From assembly GCF_020176715.1 (NCBI RefSeq), contig NZ_JAIVMF010000001.1:186001-250000 (forward strand): a stretch of 64,000 bases of DNA, in the 5' to 3' direction. A program made the translations under genes and the position numbers. Numbering within the stretch: position 1 is the stretch's first letter; the number at the start of each line of letters is the position of its first letter. The DNA comes from Stappia stellulata. GTDB taxonomy: Bacteria; Pseudomonadota; Alphaproteobacteria; Rhizobiales; Stappiaceae. The notes beneath the pieces are model-generated. The model did no database searches. It worked only from the letters and a program-made list of their open reading frames with translations, and was not told where the DNA came from. Below, piece by piece: positions 8,553 to 16,274 of this stretch.

Positions 8553-9572
8553 TCAGTTTCGGCGGCGCACGGGGAGGTTTGTCAAAAGGTTCTGCGGCTT
8601 CATGCGAATGATGCCGTCGTTCCCCACAGCCAGCCCGAGCCAGACGGGCTTGCCGCGCATGGCCTCGATACTATCGCTGCGGTTGTCAAAGTCGAGCCGG
8701 AACAGCGCTGCGATGCGGCCCAGCTCGCTCTCGTCCACCGGCGTTCCCTCATAGAGCGCGTTCAGGAGGCGCGTCGCCTCTGAATCGAGCCCGATATGCC
8801 AGGACCAGCGTTCGTCGCGGATCGACTGCTGCGGCTGGATCCGAACGCCGACGCCGTGGAAATGACCGATCCAGCTTTCCAGCACGCGCGCGAAGGCATC
8901 GAGCGCCGGTTCGGTGAAGCGGAAATCGATCGCCGTATCGAAGCGGTCGGAGCGCTCCCAGTAGATGTCCTTGTTGTCGTCCCCGAGCACATCGAGGGCA
9001 ACGTCCCGCGTCGGCGTGCCCGCCTCGGCAAGCAAGGCGCCCAGTCCGCCAAGGCCGCCGGTCTTCGAATAGGTCTCGACGATCTCGGCATCGGCGAGCA
9101 TCAGCTGGCCGTCGGCGGTGGTGACCGACTGCTCGCGGAACAGGATCTCTCCGGCCCGCACCCGAAGCGGATCCGCCACCTTGCGCAGGATATTATGCGC
9201 GATGAGATGGACCATCTGGTCGATGAACACCGGCGGGATGGAGACCGTCGCCCCCTCGCCGAACAACGCCGCATAGGACGCCTCTATCGTGCCATGGCGC
9301 GCCAGATGGTCGCGAAACGCCAGAATGACCCGGTAGTTGTCGGCTGCATCCGGATCCCTGATCGCCGCGATCTCCTCGTCGGCGACGGCCCGGAATGGGT
9401 CGCTCATCAGTGCCTCGAACAGGCGATGTTCCGCTTCGCAGGACTCCTCGACGGGATGGATCTCCGGGCGGGTGTAATAGGCGCGCAGGAAATCCGGCGT
9501 GACCGTGAGCCAGCCGTTTTTCTCCCGCTCCACCAGATGCATGCCGGAGGATTTCCAGAAGCTTGGCATCAC
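8553..9572 (-). CDS. DUF6352 family protein
   Basis: A 339-residue soluble protein, opening with MPSFWKSSGMHLVER and carrying DFLRAYYTRPEIHPVEESC, the conserved N-terminal block of DUF6352. No catalytic motif stands out. Its ATG overlaps the stop of the DUF6505 gene (ATGA), so the two are translationally coupled. It is the last gene of the long minus-strand series that begins with the formate dehydrogenase chaperone. The function is unknown; its place argues for a role linked to formate dehydrogenase. Confidence 0.8.
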   Translation of the reverse strand: MMPSFWKSSGMHLVEREKNGWLTVTPDFLRAYYTRPEIHPVEESCEAEHRLFEALMSDPFRAVADEEIAAIRDPDAADNYRVILAFRDHLARHGTIEASYAALFGEGATVSIPPVFIDQMVHLIAHNILRKVADPLRVRAGEILFREQSVTTADGQLMLADAEIVETYSKTGGLGGLGALLAEAGTPTRDVALDVLGDDNKDIYWERSDRFDTAIDFRFTEPALDAFARVLESWIGHFHGVGVRIQPQQSIRDERWSWHIGLDSEATRLLNALYEGTPVDESELGRIAALFRLDFDNRSDSIEAMRGKPVWLGLAVGNDGIIRMKPQNLLTNLPVRRRN

Positions 9573-10054
9573 TCGTCTCCGCTCACGTCCCAGATCCGCG
9601 CGTGCGGCGCGTCCTCAGGCGGGGTCACCAGATGGAAGCGTTCGTTGATTGCCCCCTCGTCATCGATCTCGCGCTGGATCGCCAGTAGGGAATTGATCTC
9701 CAGTTCCTCCGCCAGTTCCATGGTGTCGGCGATCTCGGCCTCCGCCACGCCATGTGCGGCCTCGGCGCTCGGCGCACCGTGCTCGTCGACGAAATGCTGG
9801 GCAAGACGCTCCACCAGCCGGGCGCGCTCGTCTTCGGAGATCTCGGCCGGCGTCGCCAGCGTGGACCAGCCGAAGGTTTCAAGCGACAGGAAGCCCGACA
9901 CGAAAGCCTGGCGGATCTTTCCTTCCAGACCTTCCGGCGTGTAGGCGCGAAAGGCGAAGGTGCCCGGAATGACCCAGTCGCCCGGCTCCGCCGCTGCGGG
10001 AAACACATGGGCGTCCGATGCATCGAGACGGATGGCTTTCAGGAATTTCGGCAT
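9569..10054 (-). CDS. DUF6505 family protein
   Basis: A 161-residue acidic soluble protein. It starts MPKFLKAIRLDASDAHVFP and contains GDWVIPGTFAFR and KIRQAFVSGFLSLETFGWS, the conserved core of DUF6505. It is two bases downstream of the degenerate ligase gene and overlaps the DUF6352 gene, so the three form a tight translational unit. No activity is known for the family. Confidence 0.8.
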   Translation of the reverse strand: MPKFLKAIRLDASDAHVFPAAAEPGDWVIPGTFAFRAYTPEGLEGKIRQAFVSGFLSLETFGWSTLATPAEISEDERARLVERLAQHFVDEHGAPSAEAAHGVAEAEIADTMELAEELEINSLLAIQREIDDEGAINERFHLVTPPEDAPHARIWDVSGDE

Positions 10055-10056
10055 GA

Positions 10057-10824
10057 TCAGGCCTCCGAGGCCTCGAGAGAGGGGGACGTGAGATGCTCGT
10101 TCAGCTTCAGCGACAAGGTGTCGCCGCCGGCCGCGGCATCGCGTTTGAGGAGCAGGTTGCCGCCCTCGTCCAGTCCCAGAAAAGTGCCTTCGACCACACC
10201 GCCGGCCGTCTTGACGGCATGCGGACCGCGATAGCCCTCGGCGCGGAAGAGCCAGTTTTCCAGAACCGGCGCAAAGCCGTCGACATCCCAGGAATGGATC
10301 CAGGTCAAGAGGTGGCGCGACAGCGATTCAATCACCTGTGTCCGGTCGAGATCGACCGCCCCCTCGTCGATCAGGCTGGTGCGGTCGGGCGTTTCGCCAG
10401 GCTCCAGCGGGCCATCGAGCGGCGCCAGCCGGAAGTCGAGCGCAACCACGAGCCAGAGCGGCGCGCCGTCCTCATCCAGCTCGTCGCTCGTCGCCAGGCG
10501 CACTTGTCCCACCGTCGCGCCATTGACCTTGAACACATCCGGCCAGAGAAAGGTGAGCGCCGTCTCCGGCGGCGTGATGGCGCCGAGCGCGTCATTTGCC
10601 GCCACCATGGCGAGGAAGAGCATCTCTACCGCCCGGTCGGGAGGAACCTCGGGTTCCAGAACCAGCGCCAGTGACACGACATCCGTGCGTCTGGACCAGA
10701 CGAGATCGCCGGCGGAGAACCGCCCTGCTCCCGCCTCCGCGCAGGCGGTTTCGAAAACATCTGCGCTCGCCGGCGCGGGATGGCCCGTCAGCAGGGGCGG
10801 AAACGTCGGGTCGGGCGTCAACAC
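10057..10824 (-). CDS. Biotin/lipoate ligase-like protein with DUF4444 C-terminus
   Basis: A 255-residue protein. Residues 1-190 have a biotin/lipoate protein ligase fold: the segment LTFLWPDVFKVNGATVGQV aligns with the BirA KWPND block. The C-terminal 60 residues (WLFRAEGY to the end, with GTFLGLDEGGNLLL) are a DUF4444/BPL-C-like domain. The BirA loop that binds biotinyl-AMP (GRGRRG) is replaced by GAGRFSAGDLVWSRRT, so ordinary biotin ligase activity is doubtful. Its place in the formate dehydrogenase block, coupled to DUF6505 and DUF6352, is unusual for a biotin or lipoate enzyme. Confidence 0.75.
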   Translation of the reverse strand: MLTPDPTFPPLLTGHPAPASADVFETACAEAGAGRFSAGDLVWSRRTDVVSLALVLEPEVPPDRAVEMLFLAMVAANDALGAITPPETALTFLWPDVFKVNGATVGQVRLATSDELDEDGAPLWLVVALDFRLAPLDGPLEPGETPDRTSLIDEGAVDLDRTQVIESLSRHLLTWIHSWDVDGFAPVLENWLFRAEGYRGPHAVKTAGGVVEGTFLGLDEGGNLLLKRDAAAGGDTLSLKLNEHLTSPSLEASEA

Positions 10825-10950
10825 GGCCCCTCTCCTTCACAGATTGAATCACATCGTTCAAGCGGTGCCCGAACGGCCGGACGCGCCGGATCGAGAGTCC
10901 CGTCAAGGACTTGACGGCACGCAGTCATCTTCTGAATCAACTGCAAGCGC

Positions 10951-11148
10951 TCAGCCGTCGCCCAGATCGATCTCGCCGGTCACGACATGTTCGAACGACT
11001 GTCCGTCGATGGTCAGGACCACACGCGCGGGCAAGGTGCCGCTGGTCAGACCGGCATCGCGGACATGCGCCTCAAGCGCCTGCTGCGAGGTCACACCGAC
11101 CTGCTTCAGGAACTTGCGCATGGACATGTTGAAGGTGTCGTTGTCCAT
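10951..11148 (-). CDS. DUF6494 family small protein
   Basis: A 65-residue soluble protein. The ATG at 11148 has AAGGAAGAG just upstream and gives the family's usual start, MDNDTFNMSMRKFLKQVGV. The sequence VTSQQALEAHVRDAGLTSG and the last 25 residues (ARVVLTIDGQSFEHVVTGE) match DUF6494. No function is known. It lies between the S1C protease gene and the ligase-like gene on the same strand. Confidence 0.78.
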   Translation of the reverse strand: MDNDTFNMSMRKFLKQVGVTSQQALEAHVRDAGLTSGTLPARVVLTIDGQSFEHVVTGEIDLGDG

Positions 11149-11253
11149 CTCGTCTCTTCCTTGTGTGACGGGTCTCACGCGAGAGCCTTTCGCCTTCGCA
11201 AAATGATTCAACCCGTTGTCAGTCAGATTCCGTTTTTTGTTTCAAGTCTTTGA

Positions 11254-12267
11254 TCAGTCGTCCAAATCGAGTTCGAGATCAAGCTCGGCGCCATCGCGGC
11301 GCAGCGTCACTTGTCCCCGCGCGTCGGCGCGTTCCATCCGCCCGCGCAAGGCCGCCACCGTGCGCACCGGCCAACCGTCGAACGCCAGCAGCACGTCGCC
11401 GATCCGCAGCCCCGCGCGCGCCGCGGGACCGTCGGCGGCCACATCGACGATCGCCAGCCCGGGACGCTCCGGGCCCAAAGGGGTAGCACGCAGGCGCGCG
11501 CCAAGCGACCTGCGCGCTGAGCTGCCGTCGCGCGCCGCCGCCACCACCCGCTGCACGAGGGGCGCCGACACCGCGAAGTTCACGCCGATATCGCCGTCGC
11601 TCGCTTTCGTGTAGATCGCCGACAACAGGCCGACAAGCCGTCCTTGCGTATCGACAAGCGCTCCGCCGCTGGCGCCGGGATTGACCGCCGCGTCGGTTTG
11701 CACAAAGTCCTCGATGGCATTGAAGCCGATCCCGCCGCGCCCCTGTGCCGAAACCACGCCGCAACTGATCGAGACACCGAGGCCGAAGGCATTGCCGATG
11801 GCGCAGACGGGCGTTCCGGCAACGGGATCGCGTGCGGCGAGCGCAAGCCCCTCTCCCGCCACCGCATCCGGCACGGCGGCGCGCAGGACCGCAAGATCGG
11901 TTTCCGGGTCGCGATGGAGGATTTCCACGGCAAGGATGCGCCCGTCCTCAAGCCGGATCCGCGCGGCGGTGGCGCGGCCAAGCACGTGATCGGCGGTCAG
12001 CAACAGGCCATCGGGCGACAGGCGAACGGCAGAGCCCTCCGGCTCCTGCGTATTCACCGCGCCGGCCGGCCAGTCCGGCAGGAGGGCAACGACCTGGCGA
12101 CGCGCGGCCGAAAGGCTCTCAAGCGCTGCGGACGACGGGGAACTCCCGATCGGCACTGCCATAGCCTGGTCGGCCAGACCTGGAGACGCGCTCACGCCGA
12201 GGGCAATCACGACGCCGAGACCGGCCGCCCTCGCCCTGCTGATCAGATCGGGCAAGGGTGTGATCAA
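11254..12267 (-). CDS. S1C (DegP/HtrA-like) periplasmic serine protease
   Basis: About 337 residues if translation starts at the TTG at 12267, whose TG overlaps the stop TGA of the 50-residue ORF upstream. This start gives a signal peptide (GLGVVIALGVSASPGLA). The trypsin-like triad is complete: His in LLLTADHVLG, Asp in DPETDLAVLRA, Ser in NPGASGGALVD. A single C-terminal PDZ domain follows (GPAARAGLRIGDVLLAFDG). One PDZ domain is the DegS-like architecture. It lies in the formate dehydrogenase gene series, so it may process or degrade FDH-linked periplasmic proteins. The start codon is inferred; no ATG fits well. Confidence 0.85.
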   Translation of the reverse strand: MITPLPDLISRARAAGLGVVIALGVSASPGLADQAMAVPIGSSPSSAALESLSAARRQVVALLPDWPAGAVNTQEPEGSAVRLSPDGLLLTADHVLGRATAARIRLEDGRILAVEILHRDPETDLAVLRAAVPDAVAGEGLALAARDPVAGTPVCAIGNAFGLGVSISCGVVSAQGRGGIGFNAIEDFVQTDAAVNPGASGGALVDTQGRLVGLLSAIYTKASDGDIGVNFAVSAPLVQRVVAAARDGSSARRSLGARLRATPLGPERPGLAIVDVAADGPAARAGLRIGDVLLAFDGWPVRTVAALRGRMERADARGQVTLRRDGAELDLELDLDD

Positions 12268-12416
12268 TCCCCGTCGCCGGACGACAGCCGCACCGCCCCG
12301 GGCGTGTTGGTCGAGTAAACGGCACTGGCGGAATAATCGAGACCATGCGTCAGAAACGCCCAGGCTCCGGTCCCAATCACCGCGACTGCAATGATCGCTG
12401 CTACGAACGCCTTCAT
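12264..12416 (-). CDS. 50-residue single-pass membrane peptide
   Basis: This short ORF starts at the ATG at 12416, which overlaps the stop of the WD40-cytochrome c gene (ATGA), and its own TGA overlaps the TTG start of the protease gene. It has one N-terminal hydrophobic helix (FVAAIIAVAVIGTGAWAFL) followed by a short polar tail ending in LSSGDGD. The helix could be an uncleaved anchor or a signal peptide. The tight overlaps on both sides are the main evidence that it is translated. I do not recognise a family. It may be a small subunit of the formate dehydrogenase or cytochrome complex. Confidence 0.65.
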   Translation of the reverse strand: MKAFVAAIIAVAVIGTGAWAFLTHGLDYSASAVYSTNTPGAVRLSSGDGD

Positions 12417-13783
12417 TTCCCGTCTTCCTTCTTGATCTGCGCGGGCGCCGCACCGGGCGTCGTCGCCTGTTTCAGAAACCGTACCAGCGCATCGCGTTCC
12501 TCGACGCTCTTCAGTCGCTGGATCGGCATTTTCGTCCCCGGCGTGACGACATCCGGGCCGTGATCGAACAGGTCGGAGATCGTCTTTTCGGTCCAGGTGA
12601 AGTCCGCGTCCAGAAGCGCCTGCGAATAGGGATATCCCGGCAGGCTTCCTACCTTTCGCCCGAAGACGCCGTAAAGCGTTGGCCCGGCCCGATTGCCGTC
12701 ATCCGGCGTCAGCGTATGGCAGACCGAGCACTTGCGAGCGAACTGCAGCGCGCCGGGGTCTTCCGTATCCGCCACCTGGAAGCGGCGCGGGAAGGAACTG
12801 CCCACAGGTTCGAACGGCTTGCGCGGTGCGATCTGCCACGCATTCACATGGTCATCGAGCCCTGCGTAGAAGGCGACCGCCCTGTCGCTCGTCAGCGCCA
12901 GGCCCCAGACGGGGCCATAGGGATTCTCGTAGCGTTCGAGAAGTTCCCAGGCTCTTACGTCATAGACGCGGATTTGTCCGTCGCCACCGCCACTGGCGAG
13001 CAGACCGCCGTCCCGGTCCTGCGCGAGGGCCAGCACCGGCCGGTCGTGGCTTGCAAGCTGCTTGGCGACCTCCCCGCTTGCGATATCGACCACCGCGACC
13101 GTTCCGTCCGTTGCACCGAAGGCGATCTCTTCGCCGCCCTCCAGAAGACGGAGGACGTTGATGCCCCAGCCGTGAACGTGAACCTCCCGGAGCAGCGCGC
13201 CGTCGCGGCGGGAAAAGGAGCGAATGACCCCGTCCGACGATCCGGTGAAAACCGTTTCCGCGTCCAGGGAAAACGCCACCGCATTGACGTTGTTGCGATG
13301 GCCGGTCAACCGCCCGGCCGAAACGAGTGCTTCACCGCGAACCTCGAAAAGATGCGCGCTTCGGTCCCAGGAGGCGACCGCAACATGGCGACCGGACGCC
13401 GACACCGCGAGCGACAGCATCTTGTCGTCGCCAGTATCGACACGCGAGAGAACCGACCCGTCGGCAAGGTTCCAGAGCAGCACCGCTCCGTCGTCGCCGA
13501 CCGATACGGCCTTGTCGCCATCGGGCAGGAAACGGGCATCATTTGCCGCCGCATCATGCCCGATCAGCCGCTTTGCCAGCCGCGCCTCGCCATCGGACAG
13601 GTCCCAGAGGATCACGGAGTAATCGAACGACGTGGTCAAGGCGCGGCGCTCGTCGACCGAAAGAACCACGGATTTCACCGGTCCGCCGTGACCGCTCAGC
13701 CGCTCCGGCCAATCGGAGGCCGTCGCCGCACCGGTGAGTGCGGCGACGATCAGGGCGGCACATCCCACGAGATGCCGCACCAC
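12413..13783 (-). CDS. WD40 beta-propeller fused to cytochrome c, periplasmic
   Basis: A 456-residue exported protein with a Sec signal (LVGCAALIVAALTGAATA). Residues about 28-325 form at least six WD40 repeats (for example FDYSVILWDLSDG, GDDGAVLLWNLADG, GSSDGVIRSFSRRDG, GGGDGQIRVYDV). Residues about 345-440 are a class I cytochrome c with CSVCH for covalent heme and Met in GTKMP as the distal ligand. The gene starts five bases after the gamma subunit stop, so it is cotranscribed with formate dehydrogenase. It probably passes electrons or docks a redox partner in the periplasm. The partner is not known. Confidence 0.88.
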   Translation of the reverse strand: MVRHLVGCAALIVAALTGAATASDWPERLSGHGGPVKSVVLSVDERRALTTSFDYSVILWDLSDGEARLAKRLIGHDAAANDARFLPDGDKAVSVGDDGAVLLWNLADGSVLSRVDTGDDKMLSLAVSASGRHVAVASWDRSAHLFEVRGEALVSAGRLTGHRNNVNAVAFSLDAETVFTGSSDGVIRSFSRRDGALLREVHVHGWGINVLRLLEGGEEIAFGATDGTVAVVDIASGEVAKQLASHDRPVLALAQDRDGGLLASGGGDGQIRVYDVRAWELLERYENPYGPVWGLALTSDRAVAFYAGLDDHVNAWQIAPRKPFEPVGSSFPRRFQVADTEDPGALQFARKCSVCHTLTPDDGNRAGPTLYGVFGRKVGSLPGYPYSQALLDADFTWTEKTISDLFDHGPDVVTPGTKMPIQRLKSVEERDALVRFLKQATTPGAAPAQIKKEDGK

Positions 13784-13788
13784 GGAGC

Positions 13789-14955
13789 CTACTCGGCAGG
13801 CTGGGGCGTCGGAGCGGTGGTCGACTTGCCCGCCTCGCCCTGACGCGCAAGCACTTCCTCCACCCAGAGCGAATGGTGCTCCTTGGCCCAGTTCAGGTCG
13901 ACCTCACCCGACCCCATCGCATCGAACGCGCCTTCCATGCCGATCGAGCCGATGTAGATATGGGCGATGATCACACAGACCAGGAAGACACTCATGATCG
14001 AATGCCACAGCGTCGCGAGCTGCTGTTCCTGAAGCACGGACAAGGCGGTGGGCAGGCTGGTCCCGAAGATGGAATTAACCACCTCGAAGGTCCCGCCGAA
14101 GAAATGCGTCGTGTAGGGGAACAGAAGCGACCAGCCCGACACAGACACCGACAGACCGCCAAGGATCGTCAGCCAGAAGATCATTTTCTGGCCGGCGTTG
14201 AACTTCTTCGCGGGCGGATGGAGGTGCTTGGAGAACAGGCCGCCGGCCTGCAGGATCCACTTGATGTCCGTGCGATCGGGCAGGTTGTGCCGCACCCACA
14301 TCACGAAGATCATCGCCAGCCCCGCCATGAAGGCGAAGGCAAGATAATTGTGCAGATACTTGCCGATCATCGTCAGCCAGGCGAAGGCCTCCGCGCCGAT
14401 AACCGGCATCAGAACGTATCGGCCATACATCACGTTGAGGCCGGTCAGCGCCAGAATGATGAAGGAAGACGCCAGCAGCCAGTGACCGAAACGCTCCACA
14501 CCGGCAAAGCGGGTGATGGTCTTGTCGCTGCGCCCGTGCTCGATCTTGATCCGCCCGCGAATGGCAAAGAACAGGCACAGGACCACAATGATCGCGAGCA
14601 GCGCCCAACTGGCGTAAAGGGCGATGGGACCATTGCGCAACGAGCGCCAGAGTTCGCCTTCCGACTGAACCAGCGTGGCGGATTTCTGGTCCGGGATCGA
14701 CACATTGCCGGCTTCGCCCTGGCGCACCGCCCGCCAGAAATCCGTATCCGACGTTCCGCCAAGCGTATTGCCGGGAACGAGGCCATCGACCGGAGATTCG
14801 CTTGCAACCTCGGGCGCTGTGCCCTGCTGCGCCAGCGCCGGCGTATCAGCCGCAAGGACGATTGCGGCAAAAACCGCCAGCGCAATGCCGCCGGCCCTGG
14901 CGGCACGCGCCAGGGTGCCAAGCCTCATGAAAAGTCCATTCGCGATCATGACCAT
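13789..14955 (-). CDS. Formate dehydrogenase gamma subunit (cytochrome b556)
   Basis: A 388-residue membrane subunit that anchors the enzyme and passes electrons to quinone. Residues 1-43 are a signal-like segment ending in PALAQQ. Residues about 44-110 are a periplasmic extension with TDFWRAVRQGEAGNVSIPD. After that come a further helix near 112-130 and the four-helix di-heme core (FGHWLLASSFIILALTGL, KYLHNYLAFAFMAGLAMIF, GQKMIFWLTILGGLSVSVSG, TLWHSIMSVFLVCVIIAHIY), with the conserved His in helices 1, 2 and 4. The E. coli FdoI protein is near 210 residues, so the N-terminal extension is extra, as in other alpha- and betaproteobacterial homologues. GGAG lies before the ATG at 14955. Confidence 0.92.
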   Translation of the reverse strand: MVMIANGLFMRLGTLARAARAGGIALAVFAAIVLAADTPALAQQGTAPEVASESPVDGLVPGNTLGGTSDTDFWRAVRQGEAGNVSIPDQKSATLVQSEGELWRSLRNGPIALYASWALLAIIVVLCLFFAIRGRIKIEHGRSDKTITRFAGVERFGHWLLASSFIILALTGLNVMYGRYVLMPVIGAEAFAWLTMIGKYLHNYLAFAFMAGLAMIFVMWVRHNLPDRTDIKWILQAGGLFSKHLHPPAKKFNAGQKMIFWLTILGGLSVSVSGWSLLFPYTTHFFGGTFEVVNSIFGTSLPTALSVLQEQQLATLWHSIMSVFLVCVIIAHIYIGSIGMEGAFDAMGSGEVDLNWAKEHHSLWVEEVLARQGEAGKSTTAPTPQPAE

Positions 14956-15048
14956 CGTTCACTCTCCCGCCGACATGACGCCGGGCTCCCTCGAATTCGT
15001 CTGCTGTGCGGACCCGGTCCGCACCCCGCCCCTCGCCCGCGGCCTCGC

Positions 15049-15246
15049 TCAGAAGCGCTGACGATCGCCGCGCTGCTGCAGGGCGCGGCGGTCGGCTTCG
15101 GTCAATTCCTCATCCGGTGCCCCCTGATAGACGCCCTTTTCGACGATCAGCGGCCGATTCTGTTCATCTTCCCGACAGCCGGACAGCGCAGAGAGTGCAA
15201 GCACCGACAAAGCGACAACCGCCAACGTCCGATTTCCCGATCCCAC
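15049..15246 (-). CDS. Small lipoprotein in formate dehydrogenase operon
   Basis: A 65-residue protein starting at a GTG (15246) with AAGGAG seven bases upstream. The signal peptide ends in a lipobox LSALSGC, so the mature protein is a lipid-anchored peptide of about 42 residues, CREDEQNRPLIVEKGVYQG followed by an acidic stretch and a basic tail. I do not recognise a named family. Similar short lipoproteins occur beside formate dehydrogenase gamma genes. It lies 93 bases upstream of the gamma gene and downstream of the hairpin that follows the beta gene. Confidence 0.75.
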   Translation of the reverse strand: MGSGNRTLAVVALSVLALSALSGCREDEQNRPLIVEKGVYQGAPDEELTEADRRALQQRGDRQRF

Positions 15247-15612
15247 GTTCAAACTCCTTGCCCATCTCACCCGCGCCGACCGTCCGCCCAACCGGCAGCA
15301 CCATCGACCGACCTGATATTCCTGCCCGACCGGACCGGTTCCTCGAAGGGTCCGTCGCCGGCAAGGCCGGATGCGACCCGACGGCATCCGTATTACACCG
15401 TATGTCTTAGCGCATCCCAGACCTTTTGCCAGTCCGCAGACACCGTTGCGCGGGATTTTCCCACGCACACAAATCTCAGAAAACGTTGCGGCCGGGGCCA
15501 TGCGAAAACGCGCGGGCGGAGCAGAGCCCAAAAGGAGCAGACCCCGTCAATCAGCAGGCAACGACCGCCTGGCCTTCGCGGGCGCCCTTGCGCGGGTCGC
15601 ACCACAGAAAAC

Positions 15613-15635
15613 AAAGGCGGCCAATGGCCGCCTTT
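15613..15635. terminator. Terminator-like hairpin after FDH beta gene
   Basis: Perfect 10-bp arms AAAGGCGGCC and GGCCGCCTTT with a 3-base loop. It lies 28 bases past the beta subunit stop and reads as a terminator or attenuator on the minus strand. It is followed by 366 bases without a convincing gene (15247-15612). It would separate alpha-beta from lipoprotein-gamma transcription, at least in part. Confidence 0.75.
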
Positions 15636-15662
15636 GCCGTGTTCGTCTCAGGCGGCTTCGAC

Positions 15663-16262
15663 CTAGAAGCTGCCGGACTTCTGCTCGTAGGCCGTGCCCC
15701 AGCCCCAGGCGCCGCTGCCGAAGCCGCGGGCGACGACGCGCTCGCGGTAGATCGACGACACGACGTCGCCGTCGCCAGCAAGAAGCGCCTTGGTCGAGCA
15801 CATCTCCGCGCAGAGCGGCAGCTTGCCTTCCGCCAGACGGTTGCGACCGTATTTGGCGTATTCGGCCGACGAGTTGTCGGCCTCCGGGCCACCGGCGCAG
15901 AAGGTGCACTTGTCCATCTTGCCTCGGGACCCGAAGTTGCCCGCCTGCGGGTACTGCGGCGCGCCGAAGGGGCACGCGTAGAAGCAGTAGCCGCAGCCGA
16001 TGCACAGGTCCTTGGAGTGCAGGACCACGCCCTCGTCCGACTGGTAGAAACAGTCGACCGGGCAGACCGCCATGCAGGGCGCGTCCGAACAATGCATGCA
16101 GGCGACAGAGATCGAGCGTTCGCCCGGCTTGCCGTCCTGGATCGTCACCACGCGGCGACGATTGATGCCCCACGGCACCTCATGCTCGTTCTTGCAAGCT
16201 GTCACGCAGGCGTTGCACTCGATGCAGCGCTCGGCGTCACAGAGGAATTTCATCCGTGCCAT
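15663..16262 (-). CDS. fdh3B: Formate dehydrogenase beta subunit, 4Fe-4S (FDH3 type)
   Basis: A 199-residue iron-sulfur subunit that takes electrons from the alpha subunit and passes them to the gamma cytochrome b. Cys motifs for four [4Fe-4S] clusters are present: CIECNACVTACK near the N-terminus, CMHCSDAPCMAVCP, CIGCGYCFYACP, and CTFC later paired with C...MC (CAEMCSTKAL). It has no signal peptide, so it is expected to leave the cell with the TAT-targeted alpha subunit. It lacks the C-terminal membrane helix of E. coli FdnH/FdoH, which is near 295 residues. It starts 12 bases after the alpha subunit stop. Confidence 0.95.
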   Translation of the reverse strand: MARMKFLCDAERCIECNACVTACKNEHEVPWGINRRRVVTIQDGKPGERSISVACMHCSDAPCMAVCPVDCFYQSDEGVVLHSKDLCIGCGYCFYACPFGAPQYPQAGNFGSRGKMDKCTFCAGGPEADNSSAEYAKYGRNRLAEGKLPLCAEMCSTKALLAGDGDVVSSIYRERVVARGFGSGAWGWGTAYEQKSGSF

Positions 16263-16274
16263 GATCTATCCCCC

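Noticed and set aside
15393-15614. A 73-codon minus-strand frame in the gap after the FDH beta gene
   Set aside because: The product is Arg/Pro/Val-rich with no ribosome site or known pattern, and it runs into the terminator hairpin.
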